Positions 17,625-26,486 are shown, numbered from the stretch's first letter. The stretch: DNA of 64,000 nucleotides from Roseiarcus sp963709185 (GCA_963709185.1 CAVPVQ010000024.1:1-64000), one strand, 5' to 3'. The notes: generated from the letters alone by a model not told the origin. Program-made: numbers and translations.

Positions 17625-18794
17625 CTATGGCCGCGACTCGCCAGAGGCGTAAGCGCCGCGCCGCTCCACCGTGCGGGCGGTGACGAAGCACAGCAGGATG
17701 GCGGCGGCGAGGATCGGCGCGATCAGATAGGCGCGCGACAACCCGACCTGATCGGCCAGGGCTCCGAGCGCGATGGGCGCGGTCAGCACCGCCGCGCCGG
17801 AGGCAAGCCCGCTGCGGGCGCTCGCGGCGTTGGCCGCCGCCCCCGCGGCGCCGACTGCGAAACTCAGCGACAACGGATACAGCAGAGCGACGGCGAGCCC
17901 GACGAGGAACAAGCCGAACACCGCGACGGAAGCGGAGAACCCGCCCCAGAAGGCCAGGAACCCCGGCGCGATCAGGCACAGCGCCGCCGGATACAGGATC
18001 GCCGGCGCGACGCGTCGCACCACGACGCTGCCCGCCCAGCGGCCGAGCAGCATCGCCGCCGGAAACGCCGCCGCCGCCGTCACCGCGGCCGCGCGCGGCA
18101 GGCCCACCACCTGCTCCAGATATGCGGGGCTCCAGATCAGGAAGGTCATCTCCAGCGCCACGCCGAGTCCGAGCATGATGAGAAACGCCCAGCTCGCCGC
18201 CGGCACGCGCTCGGGCGCCTGGTCGGCGCGGCGGGCCGGGGCCGGCAGCGCGTCGCGGAAGAAAATGGCGACCAACAACAAGCCGCACGCGACGCCGAAC
18301 AACAGCGCCCCACGCCAGCCGAATGCCAAGCCGGCGGCAATGCCGGTGGCGAGGTTCGCCGTGATGGCGCAGGCGTAGGTTACCGCGCCGCACTCGGTGA
18401 ACGCCTGATCGCGCGCGCCGCGATGCAGGTCGGCCAGCAGGCCGCCGACGACGCCCGGCAGCATTCCCCCGGTCAGTCCGACGAGCGCGCAGCCGGCGAT
18501 GCTGGCCGCGGCGGCGCCGGCTGCGCAGATCGCCAGCAGGCCGCCGATGCAGCCCGCCACGCCGATGAGGCAGGTCCAGCGCCGGCCGAAGGCGGCGACC
18601 GCCCGTTCGGTGAACAATCCCGTCGCCATCATCCCGGCGGCGAGCGCGCTCGGATGCAGGCTGACGGCGGCATAGCTCAGCCGCAATTCGTCGCGCAGGA
18701 AGGGGATGATGTTGCCCTGGAGGCTGATGATGAAGGTGAAATACCCGCTCAGCAGATAGGCGTACCAGGTCAGACGTGTTCGGATCAGGCGCAT
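17625..18794 (-). CDS. MFS transporter
   Basis: A 389-residue major facilitator with twelve predicted membrane helices. It starts MRLIRTRLTWYAYLLSGYFT, has ERAVAAFGRRWTC in the loop after helix 2 (the family's GxxxDRxGRR position), a central cytoplasmic loop with PAPARRADQAPERVP, and GRWAGSVVVRRVAP in the second half. Substrate unknown. It converges on rhaI with a 67-base gap. It may have been brought in independently, since no motif links it to rhamnose. The start is chosen at the first hydrophobic helix; the upstream part of the frame is repetitive. Confidence 0.75.
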   Translation of the reverse strand: MRLIRTRLTWYAYLLSGYFTFIISLQGNIIPFLRDELRLSYAAVSLHPSALAAGMMATGLFTERAVAAFGRRWTCLIGVAGCIGGLLAICAAGAAAASIAGCALVGLTGGMLPGVVGGLLADLHRGARDQAFTECGAVTYACAITANLATGIAAGLAFGWRGALLFGVACGLLLVAIFFRDALPAPARRADQAPERVPAASWAFLIMLGLGVALEMTFLIWSPAYLEQVVGLPRAAAVTAAAAFPAAMLLGRWAGSVVVRRVAPAILYPAALCLIAPGFLAFWGGFSASVAVFGLFLVGLAVALLYPLSLSFAVGAAGAAANAASARSGLASGAAVLTAPIALGALADQVGLSRAYLIAPILAAAILLCFVTARTVERRGAYASGESRP

Positions 18795-18882
18795 GGGCCG
18801 TTGTTTAGCGCCCTTTCCGGCCCCGCGCGCGGTTTTCTGTCGCTCATTGGCGCTTGACCTGTCAATAATGAAACCTGTCGCG

Positions 18883-19028
18883 CCTCGGGCTGCCGCGCGC
18901 GGAAAACGCGGGTGCGGCCGGCGGTCGCCGAAACGTCGGCGGGGATCGTGAGCTCGCCCTCGGGCTGCCGCGCGCGGAAAACGCGGGTGCGGCCGGCGGT
19001 CGCCGAAACGTCGGCGGGGATCGTGAGC
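18883..19028. repeat. two tandem copies of a 71-base GC-rich unit
   Basis: Copy 1 runs 18883-18953 and copy 2 runs 18958-19028, a period of 75. The copies appear identical over 71 bases, beginning CCTCGGGCTGCCGCG and ending GGGGATCGTGAGC. The gene-free stretch 18795-19125 contains only this duplication and, at 19039-19125, a possible fragment of the interrupted host gene described under findings. Confidence 0.8.
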
Positions 19029-19125
19029 CAGGTCCCGCCTAGCTGGCGGCAAGGACCTGTCGGAATGCCAAAGCCTTCCAGTACCCCTCAGCTCGGACGA
19101 TCAGGCCGAGCGAATTCACGGTTAG

Positions 19126-19149
19126 GGCGATTATGCCGAACTTGACAGA
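19126..19149 (+). repeat. left terminal inverted repeat of the IS1595 element
   Basis: 24 bases, an exact reverse complement of 21803-21826; inward reading starts GGCGATTATGCCG. Confidence 0.9.
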
Positions 19150-19196
19150 CGCCATCAGACATGCAAGTATCCTCCTACGGAAAGAGGATATGCGTC

Positions 19197-20111
19197 ATGG
19201 TCCGCAGCAAGCAGCCCAAAGCCGTCCATCAACTGACCGCCGCCCAGTTCGACAAGCTGTTCGTGAACGAAGATGCGTGCGCGACCTATCTTGTCGCTCG
19301 CCGTTGGCCTGAGGGCGTTCGCTGCCCGCGTTGCGGCAATCCGGGCGTCTATGACCTTCCCTCGCGCAAGTGGCATTGGCAGTGCGAGAAATACTTTCCA
19401 AGCGGCTATCGCTTCTCGCATCTGGTCGGAACGATCTTTGAAAATACCAACAAGCCGCTCAAAGACTGGTTTCGCGTGATTCACTTGATGTTGACGAGCA
19501 AGAAGGGAATGAGCGCGCTGCAAATCTTCCGCTTCCTCGGGTTCGGCTCCTATCGCACTGCTTGGACGATGTGCCACAAAATCCGGACCGCCCTCGTTGA
19601 GGACATCGAACAACTGGCCGGCGTGGTCGAGGTCGACGAAACTTTCGTTGGCGGCAAGGCCAAGAACCGTCATTGGGACAAGCGCGGCGACGGAAGCAAC
19701 GGGACGGGAGGGGCGGGAAAGGCGATTGTCGTGGGGGCAGTCAGGCGCAAGGGCAACTTAATTGCCCGCGTCATCAAGAACGTTCAAGCGGCGACCTTGG
19801 AAGGCTTCGTGCGGGAGGCCGTCTCTCACAAAGTCAGTTTGCTCTGCACCGACAAGTGGGCCGGCTACAAGCACCTGAACAAAGAATTCCCGCAGCACGC
19901 GACGATCGACCATGCGCACGGTGAATACGTCGTCGGCGCCGTTCACACACAGACCATCGAAGGGTTCTGGTCGCTCATCAAGCGAGGGATGGTCGGGACG
20001 TTTCACAAAGTCAGCCGCAAATATCTTCCTCTATATGTCGCGGAGGTCCAATTCCGATATAACAACCGCCTGAACGCGGACATCTTCGGGGCGGCGGTCG
20101 AGGAATGCTGA
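19197..20111 (+). CDS. IS1595-family (ISXO2-like) transposase
   Basis: A 304-residue transposase. The N-terminal zinc ribbon has CPRCG and a second, partly changed pair (WHWQCEKY, one Cys missing). The DDE catalytic region is VVEVDETFVGGKAKNRHWDKRG, LLCTDKWAGYKHL and HTQTIEGFWSLIKRG, which is the ISXO2/IS1595 signature order. The ATG at 19197 follows AGAGG with normal spacing; an upstream ATG at 19161 lacks a site. The gene appears intact and may be able to mobilise the element and its passengers. Confidence 0.93.
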   Translation: MVRSKQPKAVHQLTAAQFDKLFVNEDACATYLVARRWPEGVRCPRCGNPGVYDLPSRKWHWQCEKYFPSGYRFSHLVGTIFENTNKPLKDWFRVIHLMLTSKKGMSALQIFRFLGFGSYRTAWTMCHKIRTALVEDIEQLAGVVEVDETFVGGKAKNRHWDKRGDGSNGTGGAGKAIVVGAVRRKGNLIARVIKNVQAATLEGFVREAVSHKVSLLCTDKWAGYKHLNKEFPQHATIDHAHGEYVVGAVHTQTIEGFWSLIKRGMVGTFHKVSRKYLPLYVAEVQFRYNNRLNADIFGAAVEEC

Positions 20112-20242
20112 CATCATTTTTTCCTGCAACAATCCACTACTGCTGTGATCGCGACAACTACCAAGGCGATCATTGAAATGGCGCAAACCAAAAACGAAGT
20201 AGCTTCCAAGAGGGTGAGGCGCATGTTTGGTCATGACCTCCA

Positions 20243-20961
20243 ATGGTGGAACACGTTTTCGTTGTGTTCCTAGCTATTGGGGCGTTCTCGGCAATTTCGG
20301 TGGTCGTCGCGACGAGGATCGTAATTAAGTTACAGGACCAAGAAGCCGTGGACGCTAGGAGAGCCTTGGAGGAATATAAAGTCTCAGCAAAACGGGATTC
20401 GGATATCGCGATTGGCAAAGTCCAAGCCGACGCCGACGTGAAAATAACCCAAGCCAATACTGAAATTGAAAAAGCAAAAGCCGACGCCGCCGAAGCGAAC
20501 CGCAAGGCAGAGACTGAAAAACTAGAGAGAGTAAAGCTAGAGGCGATTGTTGCCCCAAGAACGTTGAGAGTGGACCAACAGCTTGCAATAGCGCGACAAC
20601 TTCGGCAATTTGCCGGGAAACGAGTATCAGTTACAGCGTATTCTCTCAACGCCGAAGGGGCTACACTCGCGACGCAGATCATAGCCCTTCTTGGTGCCGC
20701 AACTATTGATGTCGACAATAGGATTTCCTCCGTGATGCCGTTGGGGGTTTTTCCTCGGCCATACATGTGACCGGCGCAGATGAAAATCTTGCAGCATCCA
20801 TTAGGAGCGCGCTCAGCGTCACTGGGGGGCTGGTGGTCGCGCCTGCAATCAATGCTACGGGCGCGATCCCATCGGCAGGGATAGTGGGGAACGACCCAGG
20901 CTCCAAGCCAGTAGACGCCGCGATCCTCGTTGGTGTGAAGCCCGTAATCACCATTCGATAG
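20243..20961 (+). pseudogene. IS1595 passenger 1: membrane-anchored coiled-coil protein, frameshifted
   Basis: One N-terminal membrane helix (VFVVFLAIGAFSAISVVVAT) is followed by a long charged coiled coil (about residues 38-100) and a C-terminal alpha/beta domain, LRQFAGKRVSVTAYSLNAEG. That frame stops at 20770. The next frame gives GFSSAIHVTGADENL and continues to IR at 20961. Restoring one base in the G5T5 run near 20743-20752 fuses them into 239 residues, typical of this widespread uncharacterised family, in which a coiled coil precedes an LRxFAGxR segment. Alternatively, the two halves are separate genes overlapping at GTGA. AT-rich, unlike its flanks. Function unknown. Confidence 0.6.
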
Positions 20962-20977
20962 AAGCGGCCAAAAAAGT

Positions 20978-21707
20978 ATGCTGAGGCTCCTCGCCAAAAT
21001 CGCTGTGATTCTGTGGATCGTTGTGGGAGTGACTGAGCTTGTCTCATTAGCGCCACCCGCCGCCACAACACCGCCAAAAATAAACGAAAACTCCTCCGCA
21101 AAAAATAATTCCAATGACGACGCGAACGCCAGACCAATAAGCTTCATCCTAGGCAACATCGGAACTTCGATCCATAGTTACAGGGATGACATCACGGCGG
21201 TGTCCACTGCCCTCTTGGCTATTATAACCGCTGCTTCGGTTCATTGCTCGTAACCAATACAAAACAACACGTGCTCAACTTCGCGCGTATCTCTTTGTAA
21301 GTGGCGTATTTGTGACTAACCTCACTACTGTTCCGAAATTCATTGTAAGCTTCAAAAACTGTGGACAAACACCGGCCTACAAAATCACTTTCCGAAACAT
21401 AGTGGTCGTTGAGAGCTACCCGCTTTTGATTGAGCCCATTCCCGGCGGCGACCTTAATCAGGTAGGATATGTTGGACCCTTGATGGAATTCCACAGCACG
21501 CACACACCGGAACCAGCGATCACCACTGAGCAAATTGCTTCTGTCGTTAATCGACAGCGTGCTTTCTTCTATTATGGAATTGTCACCTATACCGACGCCT
21601 TCAAAAAGACGTGGTCTTTGAAATTCTGCTTCACTAGAGGAGGCCCCAATGACGCTCAAAGCGACGGACAAATGAATTTCTATAAGGATTGGAACGAAGC
21701 GACGTGA
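20978..21707 (+). pseudogene. IS1595 passenger 2: two-helix membrane protein, frameshifted
   Basis: The first frame begins MLRLLAKIAVILWIVVGVTE (membrane helix) with a Ser/Asn-rich linker and a second helix (AVSTALLAIITAA), stopping at 21253. One extra base near 21235 shifts it into a frame reading IARNQYKTTRAQLRAYLFVS, then FIVSFKNCGQTPAYKITFRN and a soluble beta-rich domain, ending at 21707. The repaired protein is 242 residues. Proteins with two N-terminal helices, a basic RAQLRAY-type segment and an NxGQTPA-type domain are common in rhizobial accessory DNA and are unnamed. It follows passenger 1 by 16 bases, so the pair is probably one transcription unit. Confidence 0.6.
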
Positions 21708-21802
21708 CGCCAACGCCAAGGCTGACAAAAAGAGCCACCTCATCGGCTCTCTCCGTCAGTCGCGCCGGCCTGTCCTGATCGGCTTAGTGTGTTTTGGGCG
21801 CT

Positions 21803-21826
21803 TCTGTCAAGTTCGGCATAATCGCC
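21803..21826 (-). repeat. right terminal inverted repeat of the IS1595 element
   Basis: 24 bases, an exact reverse complement of 19126-19149. Host-gene sequence resumes immediately to the right. Confidence 0.9.
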
Positions 21827-22088
21827 GCGTCACCGAGAGCGTTTCGGGGAGCCGCAGGTAAGCCCGATAGACGACAAACTGTTGATCTCGGACAGTCAGC
21901 CAGGGCCCAGCGTCGATCTTTCGCAGTTCATGCAACGCGATGTCGGTCGCTTTCCTCGAAAGCCCGACGTGAATCGCGAGCGGTATGGAAAAATGCGCGA
22001 TGTAATGCTGCCGAAGGAAGCTGCACAATTGATAGCCTAGCGCGGGCTGTCTTTGAATTGAATTGGAGGGGATTCCCGAATCGGCAGT
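21827..22088 (-). pseudogene. middle fragment of a host gene cut by two insertion sequences
   Basis: An open minus-strand frame reads ADSGIPSNSIQRQPALGYQL, then LSRKATDIALHELRKIDAGP, and is truncated at the IS1595 right repeat. The upstream part of the same gene is at 23101-23265, on the other side of the IS630 element. With the IS630 removed, the frames join in register at ENCAV/ADSG. Function not recognised; it has the look of a small cytoplasmic, possibly DNA-binding protein. Confidence 0.5.
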
Positions 22089-23100
22089 GTTCTGATTCAA
22101 CCTGTTGGCTGGGCGGAGGCCAGCAGGAATGCCAAAGCCGTATTCACAAGATTTGCGAGACCGCGTGATCGACGCGGTGGAGAAAGGCGGAATGAGCCGC
22201 CGCGCGGCGGCGCGGCGCTACGAGATCAGCGAATCCATCGCCGTCAAATGGCTTGAGCGCGTTGAACGGGACGGCTCGCGAGAGCCGACCGGGCGTCGTG
22301 GCCATCGGGCCTCCAAGCTGATGCCGCACCGGGAGTTTCTGGAGGCCGCGCGGGTGGAGAAGTCGGACGTCACGCTTCAGGCGCTTTGCGACCGCCTTTT
22401 GTCCGAACGAGGCGTCAAGGCCGACACCTCGATGATGAGCCGCTTCTTTCGCCGGATCGGCGTCACGTTTAAAAAAAGACCCTCGTCGCGCGCGAACAGG
22501 ATCGTGCGGACATAAGCCGCCACCGCAAACGATGGCGCGCCTATCAGGGCCTCATCGATCCCAGGCGTCTGGTCTTTATCGACGAGACCTGGACCAAGAC
22601 CAACATGACCCGCCTGCGCGGTTGGGCGCCCAAGGGCGAGAGGCTCGTCGACAAGGTTCCGCACGGCCACTGGAAAACCGCGACCTTCCTCGCCGCGTTG
22701 CGCAGCGACCGCATCGAAGCGCCCTGCCTGTTCGACGGGCCCATCAACGGCGAACGCTTTCACGCCTACGTCGAGCAGTTCCTCGTCCCGACCCTCAAGC
22801 CTGGCGACGTCGTCATCCTCGACAATCTGGGGTCCCACAAGGGGAAGGCCGTGCGACGGGCGATCCGCGACGTCGGTGCGCGTCTCGTTTTTCTGCCCAA
22901 ATACTCCCCGGATCTCAATCCCATCGAGCAGGTCTTCGCCAAGTTCAAAACCCTCCTGCGAAAAGCGGGAGCGCGAACCTACGAAGCCGTCTCTCGAGCC
23001 TGCGCCGACATCCTCACTCGCTATCCACCCGAAGAATGCGCCGCATACATCAGGAATGCAGGATATGCGTAACGTCAAATGCAGAAGGCTCTAGAGGACA
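22089..23100 (+). mobile_element. IS630-family insertion sequence
   Basis: Imperfect terminal inverted repeats start AGTGTTCTGATTC on the left and AGTGTCCTCTAGA (complement) on the right, enclosing one two-frame transposase gene. The length of about 1012 bases is normal for IS630. The usual TA target duplication is not visible at these ends, so each boundary could be off by a few bases. It is inserted within the gene downstream of gntK. Confidence 0.7.
22129..23072 (+). CDS. IS630 transposase made by programmed -1 frameshift
   Basis: Frame A (22129-22515) has the N-terminal helix-turn-helix (SRRAAARRYEISESIAVKWL) and the linker up to RIGVTFKK. Frame B carries the DDE domain: LVFIDETWTKTNM, VVILDNLGSHKGKAVR and FLPKYSPDLNPIEQVFAKFK. 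The frames meet at TTT AAA AAA A at 22468-22477. A seven-A slippery run of the form A_AAA_AAA in the zero frame is the classic -1 programmed frameshift site of IS630 elements. Slippage there gives one continuous DDE transposase. This frameshift is therefore expected biology, unlike the indels in the sugar genes. Confidence 0.85.
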
Positions 23101-23265
23101 CTCGACGGCGCAATTTTCCAAAATGACGGCCAGTCGAAGCTCGTTGCTTTGTGCGAACACCGAGAACGCGAGCTGATCAACGCGTGAAATCAGCTCGCTC
23201 GCGCCGTATGGATAGTAACGACCAACTTTTGGCTTTGCGGCTTTGTCCTGGCGAAACGGCGGCAT
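23101..23265 (-). pseudogene. 5' fragment of the host gene interrupted by IS630
   Basis: Starts MPPFRQDKAAKPKVGRYYPY, with GGAGG seven bases before the ATG, and runs to ILENCAV, where IS630 sequence begins. It lies 17 bases downstream of gntK on the same strand, so it was probably co-transcribed with it. The continuation is at 21827-22088. Function unknown. Confidence 0.55.
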
Positions 23266-23282
23266 GATGCGACCTCCATCCG

Positions 23283-23841
23283 CTACCGCACGTCGTCCCG
23301 TCCGGCGCTCGCGAGTCGCCCGATCGTCGCGCCCAACGTCTGCGCCAGGTCGGCGTCGGCGGGGATCGTCACAACATCCCCCTCCCCTTCCGGCGATTCC
23401 AGCGCGGCGAACTGGCTGTCGACCAGCGAGGCCGGCATGTAGTGGTTTTTGCGGCCGGCGACGCGCGCGCGCATCAGGTCCTTGTCGCCCTTGAGGAACA
23501 GGAAGCGTAAGCCCGGGCCGGCTGCGGCGCGCAGGCGGTCGCGATAGACGCGGCGCAGCGCCGAACAGGCGACGACGACCCCCTCGGGATGGGCGGCGGC
23601 GTCGGCGAGCAGCGCGCCGATGCGGTCGAGCCAGGGCGCGCGGTCTTCGTCGTTCAGCGCAACGCCGGCGGTCATCTTGGCGCGCGCCTCGGGCGAATGG
23701 AGATCGTCGCCGTCGAAAAACGGGATGTTCAGCGCCGTCGGCGATCGCCGTCCCGACATACGTCTTGCCGCTGCCGGAAACCCCCATCGCCACCAGCGCG
23801 AGGCGATGATCCAATCGAGGCGGCGGGGCGGAAGTCGACAC
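23283..23841 (-). pseudogene. gntK: gluconokinase, one-base frameshift
   Basis: The N-terminal frame has the P-loop MGVSGSGKTYVGTAIAD. The next frame continues FFDGDDLHSPEARAKMTAGV, then DRAPWLDRIG, VVACSALRRVYRDRL, FLFLKGDKDLMRARV and KNHYMPASLVDSQFAALE, the ordered motifs of GntK. The break is one extra G at GCCGACGGCGCTG (near 23740); without it the protein is 185 residues, the family length. It phosphorylates D-gluconate to 6-phosphogluconate. The start is uncertain: a GTG at 23841 is used, and starts closer to the P-loop are possible. The intact downstream frame suggests the indel is recent or an artefact. Confidence 0.8.
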
Positions 23842-23931
23842 GGATGGATTGCTTTCTGATGAGCGACAGCCAGCGAGGCTAACGCGCCGACGGCCGCCTC
23901 GTCCACCCAGGACGATCGCGCGAGCGCCAAA

Positions 23932-24050
23932 CCCTTCTCCCGCTTGCGGGAGAAGGTGGCGCGCGAAGCGCGACGGATGAGGGACGCCGATCGTAGAGCG
24001 CGGCGCCGAGCGCCCTCACCCTGCCCTCTCCCGCGCCGCGGGAGAGGGGG
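23932..24050. repeat. intergenic palindromic element, family A copy 2
   Basis: CCCTTCTCCCGC, a complementary GCGGGAGAAGG, a GGTGGCGCG segment, GGATGAGGG, then CCCTCACCCTGCCCTCTCC with its own hairpin partner GGGAGAGGGGG. Same architecture as 6263-6380 and 51426-51555. The rest of the gene-free stretch 23842-24196 shows nothing except the start region of the next gene. Confidence 0.75.
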
Positions 24051-24196
24051 AATTCGCGCGCGCCGCTTGACCCGACCGTTTGGGCGTTGACGCCGTTCAC
24101 CCGATCGCCCTGCTCGTCCACCCCCTCGCGGTTGACAGACATCGGCGCCCATCGCAACTCTGGACTTCGCATCGTCAGCCGCCCGGAGGACCCGCC

Positions 24197-25282
24197 GTGA
24201 CCGCACCCGCCAGGCCCATTCGCGTGCTCGTCGTCGGCCTCGGCACGATGGGGCTCAGCCATACCAGGGCCTATCGCTCGATCGACGGTTTTTCGCTCGC
24301 CGGCCTGTGCACGCATCGCGCCGCCGCACGCGCCGACCTCGCCGCCGAATTCCCCGATGTCCCGCGCTTCGACGATTTCGCCGCCGCGCTCGCCGAAGTC
24401 AGGCCCGACGCGGTCGCCATCTGCACCTATACCGAGACCCACGCCGATCTGGCGGCGCAGGCGTTCGCCGCCGGCGCGCATGTGTTCTGCGAAAAGCCGC
24501 TCGCCGACACTATGGCCGCCGCCGAGCTTGTGGTCGCGGCGGCGCGCGCGGCGCGCAAGATTCTGCTGATCGGCTATATCCTGCGCGTCCATCCCTCGTG
24601 GACCCGCTTCGTCGAGATCGGCCGCACGCTCGGCAAGCCGCTGGCGATGCGCATGAACCTCAACCAGCAATCCTCGGGCTCGTTCTGGGAGGTGCACAAG
24701 AACCTGATGCGGTCGACCTCGCCGATCGTCGATTGCGGCGTCCATTATGTCGACGTGATGTGCCAGGTCACGCGCGCCAGGCCGGTGCTGGTGCATGCGA
24801 TCGGCGCGCGCATGACGCCGGAGATCGCGCCGACGATGGTCAATTACGGCCATCTCCACATCGTGTTTTCCGACGGCTCGGTCGGCTGGTACGAGGCGGG
24901 CTGGGGGCCGATGATGAGCGAGACCGCCTTCTTCGTGAAGGACATGATCGGCCCCGAGGGCGCGGTGTCGATCGTCGCGACGGAGGCCGCCGGCGACCAC
25001 CCGGCCTCCGCCGATCACGCCGGCCACACCCGCACCGGCGCGCTGAGGCTGCATCACGCCGCCCTGAAGCCGGATGGAAGCTTCGCGCGCGCCGACGAGA
25101 TCATCACCACCGCCGCCGAGCCCGATCACCAGGGCCTCTGCGATCTCGAACAGAGGCTGTTTCTCGCCGCGATCCGCGAGCAGCGCGATCTTTCCGCCCA
25201 TCACGACGAGGCGCTGAACTCGCTGCGCATCGTGTTCGCGGCGGAAGAGAGCATCCGCACCGGCGAGGCGGTGCGATTGTGA
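24197..25282 (+). CDS. Gfo/Idh/MocA family NAD(P)-dependent oxidoreductase
   Basis: A 361-residue protein with an N-terminal Rossmann fold (IRVLVVGLGTMGLSHTRAY), the family's EKP catalytic lysine (HVFCEKPLADTM), and a C-terminal beta-sheet domain with SSGSFWEVHKN and DCGVHYVDVM (His probably catalytic). The family acts on sugars, inositols or amino sugars; the substrate here is unknown. The GTG at 24197 has GGAGG seven bases upstream, and residues upstream of it are junk. Divergent from gntK; no operon partner downstream on the same strand closer than 121 bases. Confidence 0.85.
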   Translation: MTAPARPIRVLVVGLGTMGLSHTRAYRSIDGFSLAGLCTHRAAARADLAAEFPDVPRFDDFAAALAEVRPDAVAICTYTETHADLAAQAFAAGAHVFCEKPLADTMAAAELVVAAARAARKILLIGYILRVHPSWTRFVEIGRTLGKPLAMRMNLNQQSSGSFWEVHKNLMRSTSPIVDCGVHYVDVMCQVTRARPVLVHAIGARMTPEIAPTMVNYGHLHIVFSDGSVGWYEAGWGPMMSETAFFVKDMIGPEGAVSIVATEAAGDHPASADHAGHTRTGALRLHHAALKPDGSFARADEIITTAAEPDHQGLCDLEQRLFLAAIREQRDLSAHHDEALNSLRIVFAAEESIRTGEAVRL

Positions 25283-25403
25283 GGCGCTCCGCGCCGGCCA
25301 GCCCGGCGCAAGCCTCGTCTGGTGAGCTTGGCGCGATGAGGATCGCCGGCGCGGCCGCGCGGCGAGCGCTCATATGTCGCGACGGTTGGGGAACCCTGGA
25401 GAC

Positions 25404-26486
25404 ATGACGACGATCGAGCGTCCGCGCGCCACGCCGCAGGTCGGCGACCGCGCGCCTTTCAGCTACGGCATGACCGGCGACAAGGCGTTCTATTCCTTCG
25501 AGTCGCAGGCCGGACGAACCGCCGTGCTGATCCTCGCCGGCCGGCTCGCGCCCTCCGCGTTGACGCCGTTGGTCGGCGCATTCCAGCGACGCGCCGCCGA
25601 TTTTGCGCGCTGCGAGACGGATGTCGTGCTGCTGATCGACTCGCAGAGCCCGCATGTCCAGGCCACCATGGCCGCGCCGCCGCCCGGCGTGCAGGTGGTC
25701 TATTGCCTGCCGGAAATTTTCTTCGGCTGGGGCTTCGACCATAGCGAGCCCTCGGTCGTGGTCATCGATCGCAACGCCCGGGTGATCGCGCCGATCGCGC
25801 ACGGCGAGGCGGCGGCGATGGCGCAGGCGGCGCTCGCCTGCGCCGCCGCGGCGCCCGCCGAGCCGTCGCGCGACGTGCTGCTGCCGGCCCCGGTGTTGCT
25901 GATCCCCAACATTTTCAGCGCCGATTTTTGCCGGACGCTGATCGAACACTTCGAGAGCGGCGCCAAGACAGTCGGCGGCATGGCCAGCATCGACGCGCAG
26001 GGCAATGCGATCCACAAGATCGACGAAAGCAAGAAGAAGCGCGCCGACTGCGTGATCGCCCCCGACGATCCGCTGTGCGGGCGGGTGATCGACGCGCTGT
26101 CGCGCGCCTGCGTGCCGGAAATGAACAAGGCGTTCCAGTTCGACGCCCGCCATACCGACCGCGTGCTGATCGCCCGCTACGACGACACCGGGGGCTATTT
26201 CCGCCGCCATCGCGACAACAGTTCGCCCGCCGTCGCGTTCCGGCAGTTTGCGCTCTCCGTCAATCTGAATTCGGATGAATACGAGGGCGGCTATCTGCTG
26301 TTCCCTGAATTCAACTCCCACCGTTACAAGCCCGGCCGCGGCGCCGGCATCATCTTCTCCTCGTCGCTGCTGCACGAGGCGACGCCGGTCACAAGGGGAA
26401 GCCGCTACGTGCTGTTGACCTTCCTGCACAACGCCGAAGGTGAGGCGCGAAGACTGGCCGGCCTGTCCGCCGCCAAGGCCGCCTGA
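25404..26486 (+). CDS. thioredoxin-fold domain fused to a prolyl-4-hydroxylase-type 2OG-Fe(II) oxygenase
   Basis: A 360-residue fusion. Residues about 10-150 resemble a peroxiredoxin/AhpC-type fold (VGDRAPFSYGMTGDKAFYSF, SVVVIDRNARVIAPI) but contain no CxxC, so they are unlikely to be redox active. Residues about 160-345 are a 2-oxoglutarate/iron dioxygenase: iron ligands His269 and Asp271 (HRDNSSP) and His324 (LLHEATPV), with Arg334 for 2-oxoglutarate. The domain should hydroxylate a protein or peptide side chain. Start is uncertain: an upstream ATG at 25374 is in frame, and the GGAG lies very close to 25404. The FkbH-like gene follows by 38 bases and may be co-transcribed. Confidence 0.78.
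   Translation: MTTIERPRATPQVGDRAPFSYGMTGDKAFYSFESQAGRTAVLILAGRLAPSALTPLVGAFQRRAADFARCETDVVLLIDSQSPHVQATMAAPPPGVQVVYCLPEIFFGWGFDHSEPSVVVIDRNARVIAPIAHGEAAAMAQAALACAAAAPAEPSRDVLLPAPVLLIPNIFSADFCRTLIEHFESGAKTVGGMASIDAQGNAIHKIDESKKKRADCVIAPDDPLCGRVIDALSRACVPEMNKAFQFDARHTDRVLIARYDDTGGYFRRHRDNSSPAVAFRQFALSVNLNSDEYEGGYLLFPEFNSHRYKPGRGAGIIFSSSLLHEATPVTRGSRYVLLTFLHNAEGEARRLAGLSAAKAA

Larger units (their letters stand above)
19126..21826 (+). mobile_element. IS1595-family element with two passenger genes
   Basis: Bounded by a perfect 24-base inverted repeat (19126-19149 and 21803-21826) reading inward GGCGATTATGCCGAAC and onward to GACAGA. Inside are an intact IS1595-type transposase and, downstream on the same strand, two AT-rich passenger genes. 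Total length is 2701 bases, about three times a minimal IS1595 element. The eight bases outside the two repeats (acggttag and gcgtcacc) do not match, so no target duplication is visible. The element cuts the 3' end of the gene whose pieces are at 21827-22088 and 23101-23265. Confidence 0.85.

Noticed and set aside
20767..20961. Independent small gene starting at the GTG overlapping passenger 1
   Set aside because: The upstream frame reads IHVTGADENL without a break in sense, and the G/T run provides a simple indel; the family form is one longer protein. Kept as an alternative only.
19118..21834. Eight-base target duplication of the IS1595 element
   Set aside because: The flanking octamers acggttag and gcgtcacc differ, so a duplication is not supported.
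24197..25282. Gluconate-related operon linking gntK, the Gfo/Idh gene and the SDR at 29623
   Set aside because: gntK is divergent, the SDR is 4 kb away behind unrelated genes, and no shared regulatory motif was seen.
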